Shown here in pieces: positions 11,736 to 25,141 of a stretch of DNA of 64,000 nucleotides. The notes below the pieces were generated by a model. It did no database searches, was not told the DNA's origin, and saw nothing but the letters and a program-made list of their open reading frames with translations. The stretch is taken from NCBI RefSeq assembly GCF_040712315.1, contig NC_134015.1:55467464-55531463 (forward strand). Direction: 5' to 3'. The DNA is from Castanea sativa. Taxonomy: Eukaryota; Streptophyta; Magnoliopsida; Fagales; Fagaceae. Position 1 is the stretch's first letter, and every line of letters begins with the position of its first letter. The translations under genes and the position numbers were made by a program.

Positions 11736-12810
11736 GGCCAAGTCTTCAAATGCTACTGCTATACTAAGCTTGTTGTTGCCTTAGTGAAACACACATTTTG
11801 GAGTTCTCTGAGAGGAGAGAAAAGGAAACACCCAACAGACAACCTACTAGAGTAAAACTCTCTTCAATTGTCTCAAGTAGATGTGAGATTGAGTGTTCCA
11901 CTAAGGTTTAGTTCCGCAAAACAATTTCTACTTGTAATTAAGAGCAGCAAGATGTACCTGGTTGAGCTACAATTTGTCTTGATGGTTAACATAACATAGC
12001 TAGTGCTCATTCTTGTGTATTATAGTGATTAATTTTGGCATTTTTATGCACTATAAACTTAATGCTTGAATCACTCTTTCCTGACCAGGAAAAAAAGTTA
12101 AAACATCATGATCTTCTGAGTAAAGTTCACATGCATATAGCTGCATTAGGTGTTCTTTGAAGTAAATATAGGTCTTCAATACTTTCATCACAACATAAAC
12201 TTCTAAATGCATGGCCAAAACTTGGCTAGACAGTGCATAAGGAAAAATGTCTGGTCTAAATATGGACTTCCCAAAAAGTGTAATAAATGTCCAAAAAATT
12301 GAGCCGTCCCTCCGATTTATTAGCTTTTTTCTTTTCTTTTTTTTTTCTTTTTTTTTTTCTAATCCCTTCTATGCTTGTTGAAGTTTGAGAGTTTGCTTTT
12401 CATCATCCAGGAAAAATGGAGTAAATTTATTGCCAGGAAGAGCAACTCTGTCCGACATTTGGTATCTCTAAACAATTCGTAGTGGGCAACTTTTCTAACA
12501 AGGATCTACAACATTTGATATGTTTCTATGTGGAGTTATATCAAAACCACTAAAAACATCAACTAGAAGAAGAACCAATAAATATATAAACAAAAAAATT
12601 AATAACAATAGAGACCAAATCTTTTGACACCCAAATGGGGCATTGAAGTGTTCTTTTCTGCCTTTTCGTGCAAAACTCTGTTTCAAGTGTGTATATTCAT
12701 GGTCATTATGCCTACTCTTCCGAAAGAAGACATAAATCCTGTCCACCAAATTACCACAGAAAAATTCAGTGGAACGCTATCAACGATGATGTAGAGTTGT
12801 TCGCTTGCAG
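11736..12810. other. shared 3' region of two convergent genes
   Basis: This ~1.07-kb gap separates the RBCMT stop from the O-fucosyltransferase stop. It presumably holds both 3' UTRs and pyrimidine-rich runs near 12,326-12,360. Open frames here are short and not convincing. Confidence 0.5.
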
Positions 12811-15800
12811 TCAATTTGTTTTACTTGAGTTCCCATGCCCTAGCAAGTCACAATTTGTTCCCTCACAAAGGCACTCCTGTGGGTTTGCATAGAAATAATC
12901 TTCCTCCTTTGGCTTATCTACAATAACCCTACGATGAGTTGGCTGTCCCATTCTTTTCTCATGAACCGATGCAACAGCAGCTACAAACTCATTCCATGAA
13001 AGTGTTCTATTGTGATGCATATCCAGTAACGGTACAAGACTTTTCCGATCTAGCAGGATGGTTTTTTTAAACCCAAGATACCTGCAAATCAGAAAAATCT
13101 TCAAGATCTTTCAGAAATGCAATAGTTTAGCTGTTTTGCCATTGAATAAAATTAAAGCCCACCTCGTCATGGTGGGTATACAAACCTGCGATGACCTTCC
13201 ACAACTTTTGCCATGTTTCCATCGTAGGTGGGAATGAAAGTGTTACTGGCAACGGAAACCATAAAATCTAAAGCCGCCATTTGAGATGAATGATTCTGGA
13301 ATTGTTGCAACTCCGCTGGGGCCAGCAGCATTTCCTTTTTCACCTGAAATTTTTATGGGATCTCAAATTTTAGAAAAGTCATATGCAAAGAAACACGCAA
13401 CAAGCCAATGAACTTACTCTCAGAGAAGCTTATCATTGAAGGGAAAATTGAGAAGATACATGTATCAAATAAGGAAAAACATGCATATTCTTCTCTTTTT
13501 TTATCGGCAAATATACACGCATCCAATGGGTTTTAACTTTTAAACCAACAACCTCATGCCCCACCTTGCTCTTAATAAGGAAGAAGATGCTATTTGTTAA
13601 AACACATATTAGCCTCAATGAGATCTCTATCAAAATTAAGTTCTGGGAAAATGATCTAAATTGTTTGTCAAATATATGGGTAAATCACCCTATATGAGTA
13701 TCAACTATTAAGTGATAACTTGTAAGTGCTGAAAGAAAAAATGAATCCTTGATCATCAGCATGTCCCACAAGCACCAAACAGTTGGACGGTTTTCAATAT
13801 ATTACAACTGGGGACCTAATCAGAATAACAGCTGGACACTGGGCAAAAGCCAACTACCATTAAAAGATGATAATATCACAAGTTGCAAAATCACAGGACA
13901 AAATAAGGCAAAATGCAAATTATTAATACACTTACAATATTTGGAAATGCAGCTCTTAACACTGCGAGTCGACGTTCACTTCCATAAATCTCACCAGCTG
14001 CAATATAAATCTGCGTATCCTTACCGAAACCCAATGCCTGCAAAATTAGTGCTGCCTCCTCTGGTGTAAGAGGACACAAGCCTTGAGATCTCCTCTCTTC
14101 AGACACTATCTCTTTCTCTCTCCACCATGGGTATTGATACCTGAATAAAAGATACAATACAATGAATGTTGTATATGAGTGCACATTATAGTAAATGGAT
14201 GAATGCAAACTACTTTGATCATAAGATACTTCCATAGATTTGAGTTAAAAAAAAAAAGTTCCAAGCACTAATAACTGAGTTTGTTAAGTTAAGAAATAAA
14301 AAGACAGGAACCATCCTTATCACATTGGCCAGGAAGCTGTCCCATTTGGTCATTTCTGATTATCCCATTGGAAAATTATCACACGTGGCATCCCTTCAAT
14401 ATGCATTAGGCATTAAAATATGGCGAAATTTTTTGATAATTTGACTACAATCTATGACTGAACTAGGTTTCTTTCTCCTTTGTTCTATAAATCACCTAGT
14501 AAAGCATACTATACTTATATAAAACATTTGTCAGGTTATTGAAATGAGCATTCCACAACAAACCTCATCTGCTTGAGCACCTCAGCTTCTTCCTTAGTGC
14601 AGCCTTGAGTACAACCTGAGAAAGCCAACATGTCCATCTCGTATCTTAGATGCAAAGCCACAAAAGGTCCCTTTTCTCGAAGCATGCGAACCAATTTGTA
14701 CCCCAAAGTCTCAATCTGAGGAGTGAATTTCAGTGCCTGGAAATTAACGCGACACCTGAGTTTTTGAAGATCCAATGGGATCCCATTGTTTGCCAAACGT
14801 GCATCTGTTTTGTTGAAGTGTAATACTTTATGCTTGCCAAAAAGTGGAAGAATCTGCACAATGGGATTGAAGGCATAGGATCAGGATGAATCACTAAAAC
14901 AAAATGTATGAAACATACCAATTCCCTCATTCACCAAAAGACTTAAAAAGTTTACTTTTATTCTTTTTTTGGTTGGGAGAGGGGGGTGGGTAGGTTAAAT
15001 TGATATCCCATTTTTTAATTTTTAGAATTAACACCTTTAATACTGATCGTAACCTTAAAAGGAGTTCACATTATAATTTGATAATGCAAGCCCCACCACT
15101 AAAGATAGGTTCACTAGAGAAAGGAAGCATGCCAATTGATCTCTCCCACTGTTAAAAGGAATTCCTCACAACCATCTTTTGCACCTCCAATAAATTCAGC
15201 AGAAAATTATGCAACTTCAAAAAGAGTAAATAAAAACAGGCTTTTCAGCCTCCATACTAAATTACTCTTTAATCTATAGATGGATAAAGCATTTAGTTTT
15301 GGAACAAATCCACTCAATTTATAGTTATGATGCCAAGAATGTCCTCAAACAGTACTTAGTTTTTTCTTATTTGAAATCCTCCCTCTACAGTTATATAAGT
15401 TTCACACTACTAAGATTGAGAACTGTCTTCATTTTCATCTCTCCCTTCCTGCTAAGAGACTGGTTAAGCAAGTCAAAAGTCAGACGGCGATTTTTTTCTC
15501 TTGCCCCAATTGGTATGTCAACATATATATATACATAAATATTAAAAATTCTATAAGTCAACACATGTATGGATGTAGGTACACATTGACCTATACAGCT
15601 ACCTTCACCGTCAATTTATGAGCTTATGTGTACATACATTCAGACACAGTCCACCAGAACAAATCAAGGGGCAGAAATATTACAGTAGCAATAAATCTAC
15701 ATACAGGCCTTGAAGTTAATTAGCAACATAGATGTTCATCGCTTAAATACACAAACTAGTAAAAACTACACAAACCTGTTGTAAGTAATATTTTTCATTT

Positions 15801-18331
15801 GACCAGCTAACAGGAGGCATCTCAAGCGGAATGAATCCATGTTGCCTGTTAAACCTCTTTGGAATCCTTTTTATGATTCGAACTTCATCTCTCAATGAAT
15901 CAATAAAATGTCTCACATCAAAGATGTCATTAAAATTGCTGCAGCAAGAATGTAGATGGTTAAAATCTTTTAGAAAGGACATTAAAGCAGGTAATTAAGT
16001 CACATTTGCAGCTGCAGGAACGCTAACAGCAAAAGGTATTAAAATAACCATAAAAGAAGGTATTTAAGCCAGTTTTTTCAGAACAATGAATACACCTAGG
16101 GTCAGCCCAGAAAGATGTCTTATCAAGCTCTGGAACAACCAATGTGAGATTCAAAAGCCGAGCAACAGTCACCATGTCACATATCTGAAATGCCAAACTA
16201 GCTGAATCAACAATTTGACATATGATAACAAAAACAGGCTAAGAAAAGGGCAAAAGGTACAAACCGCTGCACGCATTTGATTCAAGCCTCCATTGCAGGA
16301 CACTCTAAGAAAACCATTACTTGTATACTTTCCTGCAACATTTCAGAAGTTAAGTTCTTATTTGCAACTTAAAGGCAAATATCATATAAACTTTCATCAA
16401 TTAAAAAACATGGGCTTCATATCCTAACATACAATAATATTTTAACCGCATGAGAAAGATATTCCAACCTCTAAAGTAACCACACAATTCACAAGCTGAT
16501 TATGGTCTTGATGTAGACATCAGAGTAGAGAACAGATGTGAATGCACGTAACGCCACTAGTGTTTCAGGAAACTAAAAGACAGGTGCACCAGTACATGCT
16601 TAGAAGTTACTTAAGAAATTCAATCACCTAAACTCTAATTCCAAGAATGCAGAAGTCGTATTGTCATATTAATAATTCAATTTTCACAAAATCTGACTGT
16701 CATCTGGTGTTTGCTTAGAATATAGCTTATGCTGCTCTCATTATTCATTCTACAACTACTTATTGCTGTAAGCTTCCCTAATCAAATCAAACTTGACATC
16801 CAAACTTTCACACTTACATATCATAGCGCAATACAAGATTCTTCATCTACAGCAACCAGCAATCTTGCATGTTGCGGTGACTGTAACAATAATTACAGTA
16901 ATTACTATAATAACAATCTTATTGCTCTGCTTTTTTCTTTTTTCTTTTTTTTAAATAAAATAATCAAATCAAACAATGCGTCCAATCTTTCACGCTTAGA
17001 TATCATATTGCAATACAAGATTGTTCATTTACAATTTCAGTACTAAACCAAGACAAACTGTGCAGTGACTATAACAATAATCCTGATTGCAACAATAATC
17101 ATCGTAAATTACTATTAGACTAAATTGCAATTTGCACCCTTTAAAGTTTTGGGTCATTTTGATTTTACCTCCTAAAGCTTAAAATTTTGGGTAAATTGTA
17201 AATTGCACCCCTAAAGTTTGGGAGTGATTGGATTTTACATCTTGAAATTTCAGCAGTTGAATTTTACCCCCTAAAGCTTAGTGTTTAGATTTTATAACCT
17301 ACCATTTCAAAATTTGAATTTTACCCTCTAAAATTTGTGAGTGCCTAGATTTTACACCCCAAAATTATGATTTTTAGGGTGTAAAATTCAAACACCCTCA
17401 AACTTTAAGGAGTAAAATCCGAACTCTCCTAAAATATAGGAGCTAAAATCCAAATTCTGAAACGTCTGGGCGTAAAATCCAAACACCTCTAAACACCACG
17501 GGTAAAATCTAAATTTTGAAACTTCAAAGAATAAAATCCAATCCAATCACCCCAATCGTTAGGGGTGTAATTTGCAATTTACCCTAAAATTTTACATATC
17601 ATTTGGATTTAAGCCCTTCTGTAAATGCGTTGTGATGAGGCATCCGTTAAGTGCTCAGCTCAAAACGAGCTCGCTCTTTTTATTCAAGACCACATCTTTT
17701 TGAACCCTATTAAAGCCAAATTAGATATCATTTTCACTAATTGCTGTTTTTCTTAATTCTAATCAAATCAAAAAAAAAAATGCATCGAAACTTTCACGCT
17801 TACAACATCAAAGTCCAACACAAAATTCTTCATACAAAATTTCATCTCCAACAGCCAGAAATCTCACACATACAGTAACTAAACCGAGCCGAATTGAGCA
17901 GTTTTAACTATAACTATAATCCTAACAATGCACACAAGGTCTAATCGAAAATCGAGCAGTTTAACAATTACGTAGATTACAAAGCAAAACTCACTTGGAG
18001 GAGCAAGAGGAGGCGGCGGAGGCGGCGGCGAAGGCGAAGGCGAAGAAGAAGAAGAAGAATGTAAACGCGCCTCTTCGTCGACGTTAAGCTCGGCGGAGCT
18101 CGAAATCCGGCTGGTGATTCCGGCGAGCAAATGCGGGTGCCAAAGCTCGCAAACCGCGACGAGCTGAACCAGACAAGTCCAGAGCACAATGCTGGAGCAA
18201 ACGCGGATGAACCAGACCTGCAATCGCTTCCTCGCGATCGCAGCAGGCAAGGGAGGAGAACCACCACCACCACCACCACTCGCTATCTTATCGCCGATAC
18301 TACGCACCACGTCCGATGATCTAACCTCCAT
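12811..18331 (-). CDS. O-fucosyltransferase family protein (Golgi type II glycosyltransferase)
   Basis: Eight exons, from the start: 17995-18331, 16265-16332, 16096-16184, 15776-15938, 14564-14853, 13936-14140, 13186-13343, 12811-13081. All junctions are GT/AG and phase-compatible, giving ~526 aa. The N-terminus has a cytosolic tail, one membrane anchor (~39-60, [16 protein letters not shown]) and a Ser/Pro-rich stem with a poly-Pro run before residue 112. The catalytic domain shows [11 protein letters not shown] (125-135), [13 protein letters not shown], and HLRYEMDM (~287-294), the family's GDP-sugar-binding region. Late motifs [20 protein letters not shown] and KTILLDRK are also present. 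Plant members act mostly on cell-wall polysaccharides or proteins; some are rhamnosyltransferases. The substrate cannot be assigned. Intron 1 (1.66 kb) carries a large foldback repeat. The gene faces RBCMT tail to tail. Confidence 0.9.
17122..17587. repeat. large foldback repeat in O-fucosyltransferase intron 1
   Basis: The left end TAAATTGCAATTTGCACCC is mirrored by the right end GGGGTGTAATTTGCAATTTA. The interior repeats TTTTACCCCCTAAAG-type words on one half and their complements on the other. Shorter relatives occur at ~28,985-29,110, 29,692-29,830 and 45,085-45,180. Noncoding. Confidence 0.7.
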
Positions 18332-18800
18332 TCCTTCTTTCCTCCAAAAAACCTCATCGCCGTAGCTTCATCGATCAATCCAAAAAAAAAAAACCCTAAC
18401 CTCCTCCACCACAACCTCCACCACCACCACCACCACAGTCAATTTCTCAATTTAATGATTGAATTCCACACACATTGTAAAACCCTAAGCTTAGCTACAA
18501 AAATTGAAAATTCTCGTTAGCTTTCAACAACCACAGCAAAAACCGTTAAGAGAATTTTTTTTTTTTTTCTCTCTGAAACTTTCTTTCAGATGCTAGAATA
18601 TTAAAAAAGTAAATAAATAAATATAATTTTCTTTTTACTTTATTATTTTTTCACTGTGTCTCTCTCTCTCTCTCTCACTATCTGTGGCTAATGCTATTGT
18701 TAATGAGAGAGAGAGAGACATGTGTGTGTATATATATAGGTGGAAGGCAAGGGGGGAATATGAAGGAGATCTCTCTCTTCCGGTTCTGACGGCTGCGATT
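18332..18800 (-). promoter_or_regulatory. 5' region of the O-fucosyltransferase gene
   Basis: On the minus strand upstream of the start codon lie a GGT/GTG-rich stretch (18,405-18,435), GA/CT runs (18,570-18,720) and a TATATATA block near 18,730. The latter is a possible TATA element about 400 bases upstream. Assignment is by position only. Confidence 0.35.
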
Positions 18801-19572
18801 GATCCCAACGACTTTTTTTTTATTTTTTTTTTAAAGCTATTTCTGCATATGGAAATATACCTGTTAAATATTATTTTATTTTTATATTTATTTATTATGA
18901 TTTTAATTATTTAACTTACATTTCCAATTCTTGTGTTCCACAAAGAATATAAAAAATCATAATTTTAAAAGAAACACATTGGCTGGAAACCTATTTAGAG
19001 TTAATTATAAAGTTATTTATATGTATTATTTAAATACGACATGTAATTAGAGCTACGCATATAAAATCAAACTTTTTTTTTTGTCTTTTCTACGTAGATA
19101 GGAGGAAGTATTGGTCAATTCAAAGGTGTCACAAGAGGTCCTTAGATCACTCTGAAAATCTCTTAAATCTCATAGCAAATGTTATAAATGCTAATTTGTA
19201 ACATTATGTATGTGCATAGATATACTTAAAGATATATAATTAGATGTATAATATAATTTAAATACTATTGATAGTCATTTTTATATTTTGTTAACTCTTT
19301 AAAAAAATTTGTAAGGATATTATTAGGTATAAAATGTAAATTGTCTATTTTTTAAAAATTATTGTGAAACACTCTTTTTTTATGATTCATTTATTCTAGA
19401 CTCTTTAGTTTTTGTACTTAATAATTCATTTGGATGAATATTTATGATGTGGTCTTCCATTTGATTCTAAAATTAAAAAATAAAACTCTTTAAAAATAAA
19501 TAATTTAAGATATATAGCGCAAAATTGGAACTCTAATTTAGAATTATAATTTGAGTTTTTCTCAACTTTTCC

Positions 19573-19603
<31 letters not shown>

Positions 19604-20635
19604 AATTCACGCTTTTGTATTAAATGAACTATTTCATTTATAGAGAATGCTTCAATAATATCATTAACAAAAATGTCTAAATAACTTAGTATATTTTGTT
19701 AAAAACTTTGTAACTTAACTATCACTTTTTTATGTTTCCGATAAAGATATCCAGATTAAAATCTTTCATCTTTCATTGTATTTACACGGCTACACCAATA
19801 TGAATATATGTCTATACTTTGAATCTAAGCATTTGTTTAAAGCATAAGTTTAATTTCAAATTACACCTAATTTTAGGTATTTAAAATATAATTTACCTTC
19901 ATTTTTTTTGTTTTCTTTTTTACTTTTTGGGATTTTTTTGAAAAGATTTTATTTGGATTAGCCTACTATGGGCTATGGTCCATGGACAGGGACATTCTGT
20001 TTCTTCATGTTGTCTGCGTAATACTTTTGCCCGTACAAATAATTTATGAGTTGTAATTTTCAGACCACAGGTTCCCCCCCCCCCCCCCCTTCTTTTTTGT
20101 TATGATAAGTGCTGCAAATGCCAGTGTAATTATTACATCACTTAAGTTAATGTACGGATAAAATGATGATGGCATTTTAATTAAGGTATTGAAAGTTTTA
20201 AGACCAAGAATAATTAAGAATAAAAAATAAATAAAAATCAATAGAGATTTTATTTTGAGATATTCTAAAATATTTTTAAAATTAATAAGTACATTTTTTT
20301 CATTATCTTTCTTAATTGTACATTGGTTGACTTGAAAAATCAACACTTGTTTCTCATTTCTTTAATTTGGGGTTTAATTTTAGGTGAATAATTTCATATT
20401 ACATTGCTCTTTATTCATCCATGGAGTTTCCTCATTCATCCATTGTAGTTTCTTTTGATCGTTGCTTATAATTCTTTTATGAATCATTAATATTTTCCCT
20501 TTAAATGATATTTTTGCAAATCTTTTGGGCACCACACATGTGAATGTATTATCATCTTATTAATCAATTAAATCTAAACATATTGATTAATCGCCCAAAT
20601 TGAAAATTTGATCCAAAAAGCTCACACGGTTGATT
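18801..20635. other. intergenic, no gene seen
   Basis: AT-rich DNA with (ATT)n at ~19,575-19,596 and an unusual poly-C run of about 17 bases at ~20,073-20,089. No coding or RNA feature is supported. Confidence 0.6.
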
Positions 20636-21304
20636 TGTGAGGGGCCGAGGACCGAGGATGAAAATCAAGGGATGAAAGAAATCTTAGTTAGGATGAGAGT
20701 CGAGGACCCGAGGACAAGGTTGCATGGAAAAATACAAAGGGTAGACTGATGATATATGGCAAAGAGAGAAAATATCTGGTTTGGGGGTAAATAGCCTGTG
20801 GACTCCGTATTGAATGCTCTATACCTGGTTTCTTGGCCGCATTAAATGAGGAACAACAGTTTTATCAGCTACATTGATGTAGATGAGACCTGAACAGTGC
20901 AAATCACAGCTAGTCAGTTTCTTTCCACCACCTTCCACAAGCAATTGGACAAGTGTCAACATGAGAAAGGGGTTAGGTGGAAGATTGACGTTGAAGATGC
21001 AAGGAGGAAGAAGTATAGATAGGGATGAAAGAGGCTTATGGAAGGGGAGGAAGAATAAAAGAGAGAGAAATAACTCTGAGAATTAAAGGAACGCTGATAG
21101 TTGAATGTAATAGATTCCTCCTCAAGCAAGCCTGTGGGAGCGTGTTTTCTTATTCCTTTTGTATTGAATGGTATCCTCGGGACATATCTGTTCATTGTTG
21201 TTTTATTCCCTCTCTACAAATTCTTTGTTTTGGGCCTTGGGTGAATGGGTCTACTTCCAGTTTTGAGTGGGTTTTAATACCTAGTTGGATTTTCGGTCCT
21301 TACA
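20636..21304. mobile_element. probable solo LTR
   Basis: About 669 bases beginning TGTGAGGGGCCGAGGACC and ending CCTTACA, i.e. TG...CA termini. Flanks TGATT and TGACT resemble a 5-bp target duplication with one mismatch. GAGGACCGAGG-type words are shared in style with the 30-41 kb element but the sequence differs. No internal gag or pol is adjacent. The short frames inside are not genes. Confidence 0.6.
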
Positions 21305-21454
21305 TGACTAATCACCCAAATCCAATGAATTTCATGTATGAGAGAAATTTCAATGCAACATGTCTTCAACTATTACATTTACTTCTACCACAAGTACTTT
21401 TTATATATATATATATATTAAACCGAAATATTTGACTTTTTGTTAACTACTTCT

Positions 21455-22470
21455 TATTACACCACGTGACTATATAAATTAATGCCACGTATATATTAAA
21501 AAATACTGAACAGTTGTGACTTTTTATTTTTCAATAGATACTTTTACATTCAATAAGTACATTTTCGGTCAATAGACATATTTTTATTTAATAAGCATCT
21601 TTTCAATTAATAGGCACTTTTTAGTATTAATAGGCACTTTTTAGTATAGCTAATATGAAAGGTTATGACATTTCAATAAGTACATTTTCATTTAATAGAC
21701 ATATTTTCATTCAATGGGCACATTTTTGGCCAATAAGCACATTTTCAGTCAATAAATATATTTTCATTGAATAGGTACTTTTTTTGGCCAATAAGCACCG
21801 TTTTGGTCAATAGACAACTTTTAGTATATCCAATATGAAATATTATGACATTTTAATAGACACCATTTGGTAGACACATTTTTATTCAATAAACACATTT
21901 TCAGCCAATATGTACATTTTTATTCAATAGACATATTTTCAGCTAATAGACACTTTTTGGCATATATGTTACAACCTATATTATATATACCTGCCATGTG
22001 GCTACTACATAAATTAATGCCAAGTATACATTTAAAAACACCAAACAATTGTGATTTTTCATTTTTCGATAGACACTTTTTCATTCAATAGGCACATTTT
22101 TGGTCAATAGATACTTATTTTCATTCACTAGGCATCTTTTCGGTCAATAGGCACATTTTGGTATATCCAATATGAAGAGTTATGATTTTTCAATAGACAC
22201 ATTTTGGTAAGCACCTTTTTCATTCAATAAGCACCTTTTTCGGCCAACAATTACCTTTTCGGCCAATAGATATCTTTTCATTCAATAGGTACCTTTTTGG
22301 TTAATAGACTCCTTTTGATATATTCAATATGGAGGATCATGACATTTTAATAGACACATTTTGGTAGGCACATTTTTTGCTAATAGGCACATTTTCATTC
22401 AATAGACACAATTTCGGCTAATAGGCACTTTTTATCATACATATTACAACTTATCTTATATCTATATACC
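21455..22470. repeat. AT-rich minisatellite with higher-order structure
   Basis: Built from ~16-20-base units such as TCAATAGACACATTTTCGG, CAATAAGCACATTTTC and AATAGGCAC. A higher-order unit of ~530 bases is present about twice: ATTAATGCCACGTATATA near 21,480 is matched by ATTAATGCCAAGTATACA near 22,014. A spacer CCAATATGAA..TTATGA recurs near 21,650, 21,830, 22,165 and 22,325. Noncoding. Confidence 0.8.
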
Positions 22471-22505
22471 TAATATATACAACACAAACTAAACTAGAGA
22501 TGCAA

Positions 22506-22800
22506 CTAGGGACGGAGTCAGAAGTTCAATCGAAGGGTGGCGAAGCAAAAAAAAAAAAAAAAATTTCTATTACTAATCAAGTCCATTGTTGCAAAGCCAC
22601 TCAATCACTCTTTGGGTCTAAGACTCTAAGCACCACTTTTATCTATTAATTTTATATTGTGAATCAAGTCAGTTGTTGAACACAACCAGAAACTCAAGTC
22701 AGTTGTTGCAAAGACATTCATTGATTCTACTAATACTAAGGAAAATCTCATGAGGCCGGGGGGTTAGAGCCCCCCTTGGTCAATACATAACTCTGTCCCT
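22506..22800. mobile_element. hAT-like non-autonomous element, 295 bp
   Basis: The left end CTAGGGACGGAGT and right end (reverse) AGGGACAGAGT are terminal inverted repeats. Identical 8-bp flanks AGATGCAA lie at 22,498-22,505 and 22,801-22,808; an 8-bp duplication is the hAT signature. Interior is noncoding, with a poly-A run. Confidence 0.8.
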
Positions 22801-23025
22801 AGATGCAACATACTGCCTCTTTCTTTTTTTTCAATTAAATTCTAATTTGGAGTCAAATTTTGTGTCATGTGCCTTATCTAATTAAAATTTAATTAAAGTT
22901 CAATTTTACGTCATATGTCTTATCTAATTTTTTAATTTTTGTGGCAAATGAATTATTAAGTGCAAAAACTGATAAGTCTAGATCTAATTAAATTTTTGTT
23001 TAAAGATCTAATTAGATTCTAAATC

Positions 23026-23060
<35 letters not shown>

Positions 23061-23680
23061 TATATAAAATGAGAAATTAGTATATATTTTAGAAATTTAT
23101 GACTTAAAAAATACGTAAATTTGTAATTCTTAGTTCTTACACACTCGTTAGTCTTAAAAGCTAAAACCATCTTGCACCACTAAAATCCTTTGAAACTCAC
23201 CTAGAATGAACCTCATTTATCATCCTATACTCTAGAGGAAGAAATCTCAATCAAATTGTTTCCCTGCTTGTTTTTCTTTTCTTCTGCTAGTCCCAACAAA
23301 GCTATTAAAAAAGTCACCTCTCTTGTGCATATGTACTCAAATATTTGCAACGTGTACGTTGTGATATAAAAGGAACGCAGTGAGTTTGTGTTTCAAGACT
23401 TGTCTTCGAAATCGAAATGGATAATTAATAACACGAAATCAAAATTCGAAATCAAGACTTGTCTTACATTGAAAAAAGTCAATAAAATCTTTTGATAGAT
23501 ACACAAGTAACACAAATACCAACAAATAAAAAAATTGAAAGAATTTATAGACATTTATTGATGGATATAAAACACATGCATGTGTCCACGTGGCACTTGC
23601 AGATGCAAATTAATCATAAACAGGTTTTAAAAGATAACTATTTTTACTTTGAAAAGACATTTCTCTTCGTGTGTGTATGT

Positions 23681-23682
<2 letters not shown>

Positions 23683-23740
<58 letters not shown>
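23683..23740. repeat. (GA)n microsatellite
   Basis: About 58 bases of uninterrupted GA dinucleotide, one of the longest perfect microsatellites in the window. Confidence 0.9.
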
Positions 23741-23742
<2 letters not shown>

Positions 23743-25047
23743 TAAACGGAAAGAAATTCAAATTAAAATTTTAAATTAGAGTTTCAATTTTGCATTATGT
23801 GTTTTAAATTATTTATTTTTAAAGAGTTTTATTTTTTAATTTTTGAATTAAATGTGAGACCACATCGTAAATATTCATTCAAATGAGTCATTAAGTACAA
23901 AAATCAAATAGTCTAGAATAAATAAATCATAAAAAAATGGTGTTTCGCTATAATAAATAAATAAATATAAACAATTTACATTGTATACCTAATAATATCT
24001 TTACGAATTTTTTTTAAAAAGTTAACAAAATATAAAAATGATTCTCAATAGTAATTAAATTATATATATAAGAATTATATATATTATGCATCTTATTGTA
24101 TATTTTTAAGTGTATTTATACATATGTATGAGGTTACAAGATAGTTGTAAATAAATTAACAGCCCGGATCAAAGTCAAATATTCAATTTTATAAGAAATT
24201 CTCTTAAAAAGAAATTTCAAGATTGTTGTTTATAGTTGGTGGTTTTATTGTATCGTAAAGATGAATTGCTCTTAACTTGACGGCAAACTCTTTTAAATAG
24301 AGACAATTACCTTAAAAGTAGTGTTCAACACACTTCTTAATCTAAAAGCCGTGATATCTTTTCTAATAATTATTTCCGACTCAATTTACCTAACATGCAT
24401 GGTATCATATGAACCTAGATTATTAGGATTGCCTATTCATTTTGTAACTTGCATATTGTACAATGTCAAACTCACTTCTCCATTTAGAGTACAATTTCTT
24501 TCTCACAAAAAAAAAAAAAAAAACCTTCCCTTACACGTAAAGCTTAAGAGGCAACATATGAGTGAGGCAATAATATTGTGGATCATATTTTATTTGAAAC
24601 AATATCATGATGCGTAAGAAATGAACAAATTTGAATGTACTATATATATATATATATATATGTTATTCAAGGAACCCTAAATAGTACACAGTAGCTAATG
24701 TTATATGGTGCAGTGATGAATGGTCTTACCTCATCCCTTATAGTCTTCCATTACTCCCCTTCTTTTTCAATGCCATAACCATTAGTTTACTTAGGTAGGT
24801 TTATATCCACAATTGACTTGTATTAATTTACTATGCTCTTGGTGGTTGGTGCAAGGTCAAATTGCATAATGTAGCAAAAAAAAAGTGTTCATGTTCATAA
24901 CATACTGTCTCTGTCACAATCTAATAAAGCCAATATAATAATTTTGGTTGAAAGATTTTATAGAATTGATTTAGAAGTTCTACTTATTTGGAGGAAAAGT
25001 CAAACAAAATGGTATTCAAGTTCCTTAAAGATTTTTTTAATTAATCA

Positions 25048-25141
25048 TCAATGAGTAATGCTGGTGTCACATAAAATAGCACAGTTCGTGAGTTGTGACA
25101 TAAGTTGTGTCATTTTATGTGGCACCAGTATTATTCATTAT
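25048..25141. repeat. short palindromic MITE-like element
   Basis: AATGAGTAATGCTGGTGTCA at the left is mirrored by TGGCACCAGTATTATTCATT at the right. The arms pair over about 34 bases around a short centre. No clear target duplication. Noncoding. Confidence 0.65.

Noticed and set aside
18131..18319. Plus-strand frame over O-fucosyltransferase exon 1.
   Set aside because: Antisense shadow of a well-supported exon.
20073..20089. Poly-C run of ~17 bases.
   Set aside because: Unusual but may be a sequencing or assembly length artefact; no structure around it.
21025..21435. 136-codon plus-strand frame at 21.0-21.4 kb.
   Set aside because: Lies mostly inside the probable solo LTR and runs into the minisatellite edge; no domain.
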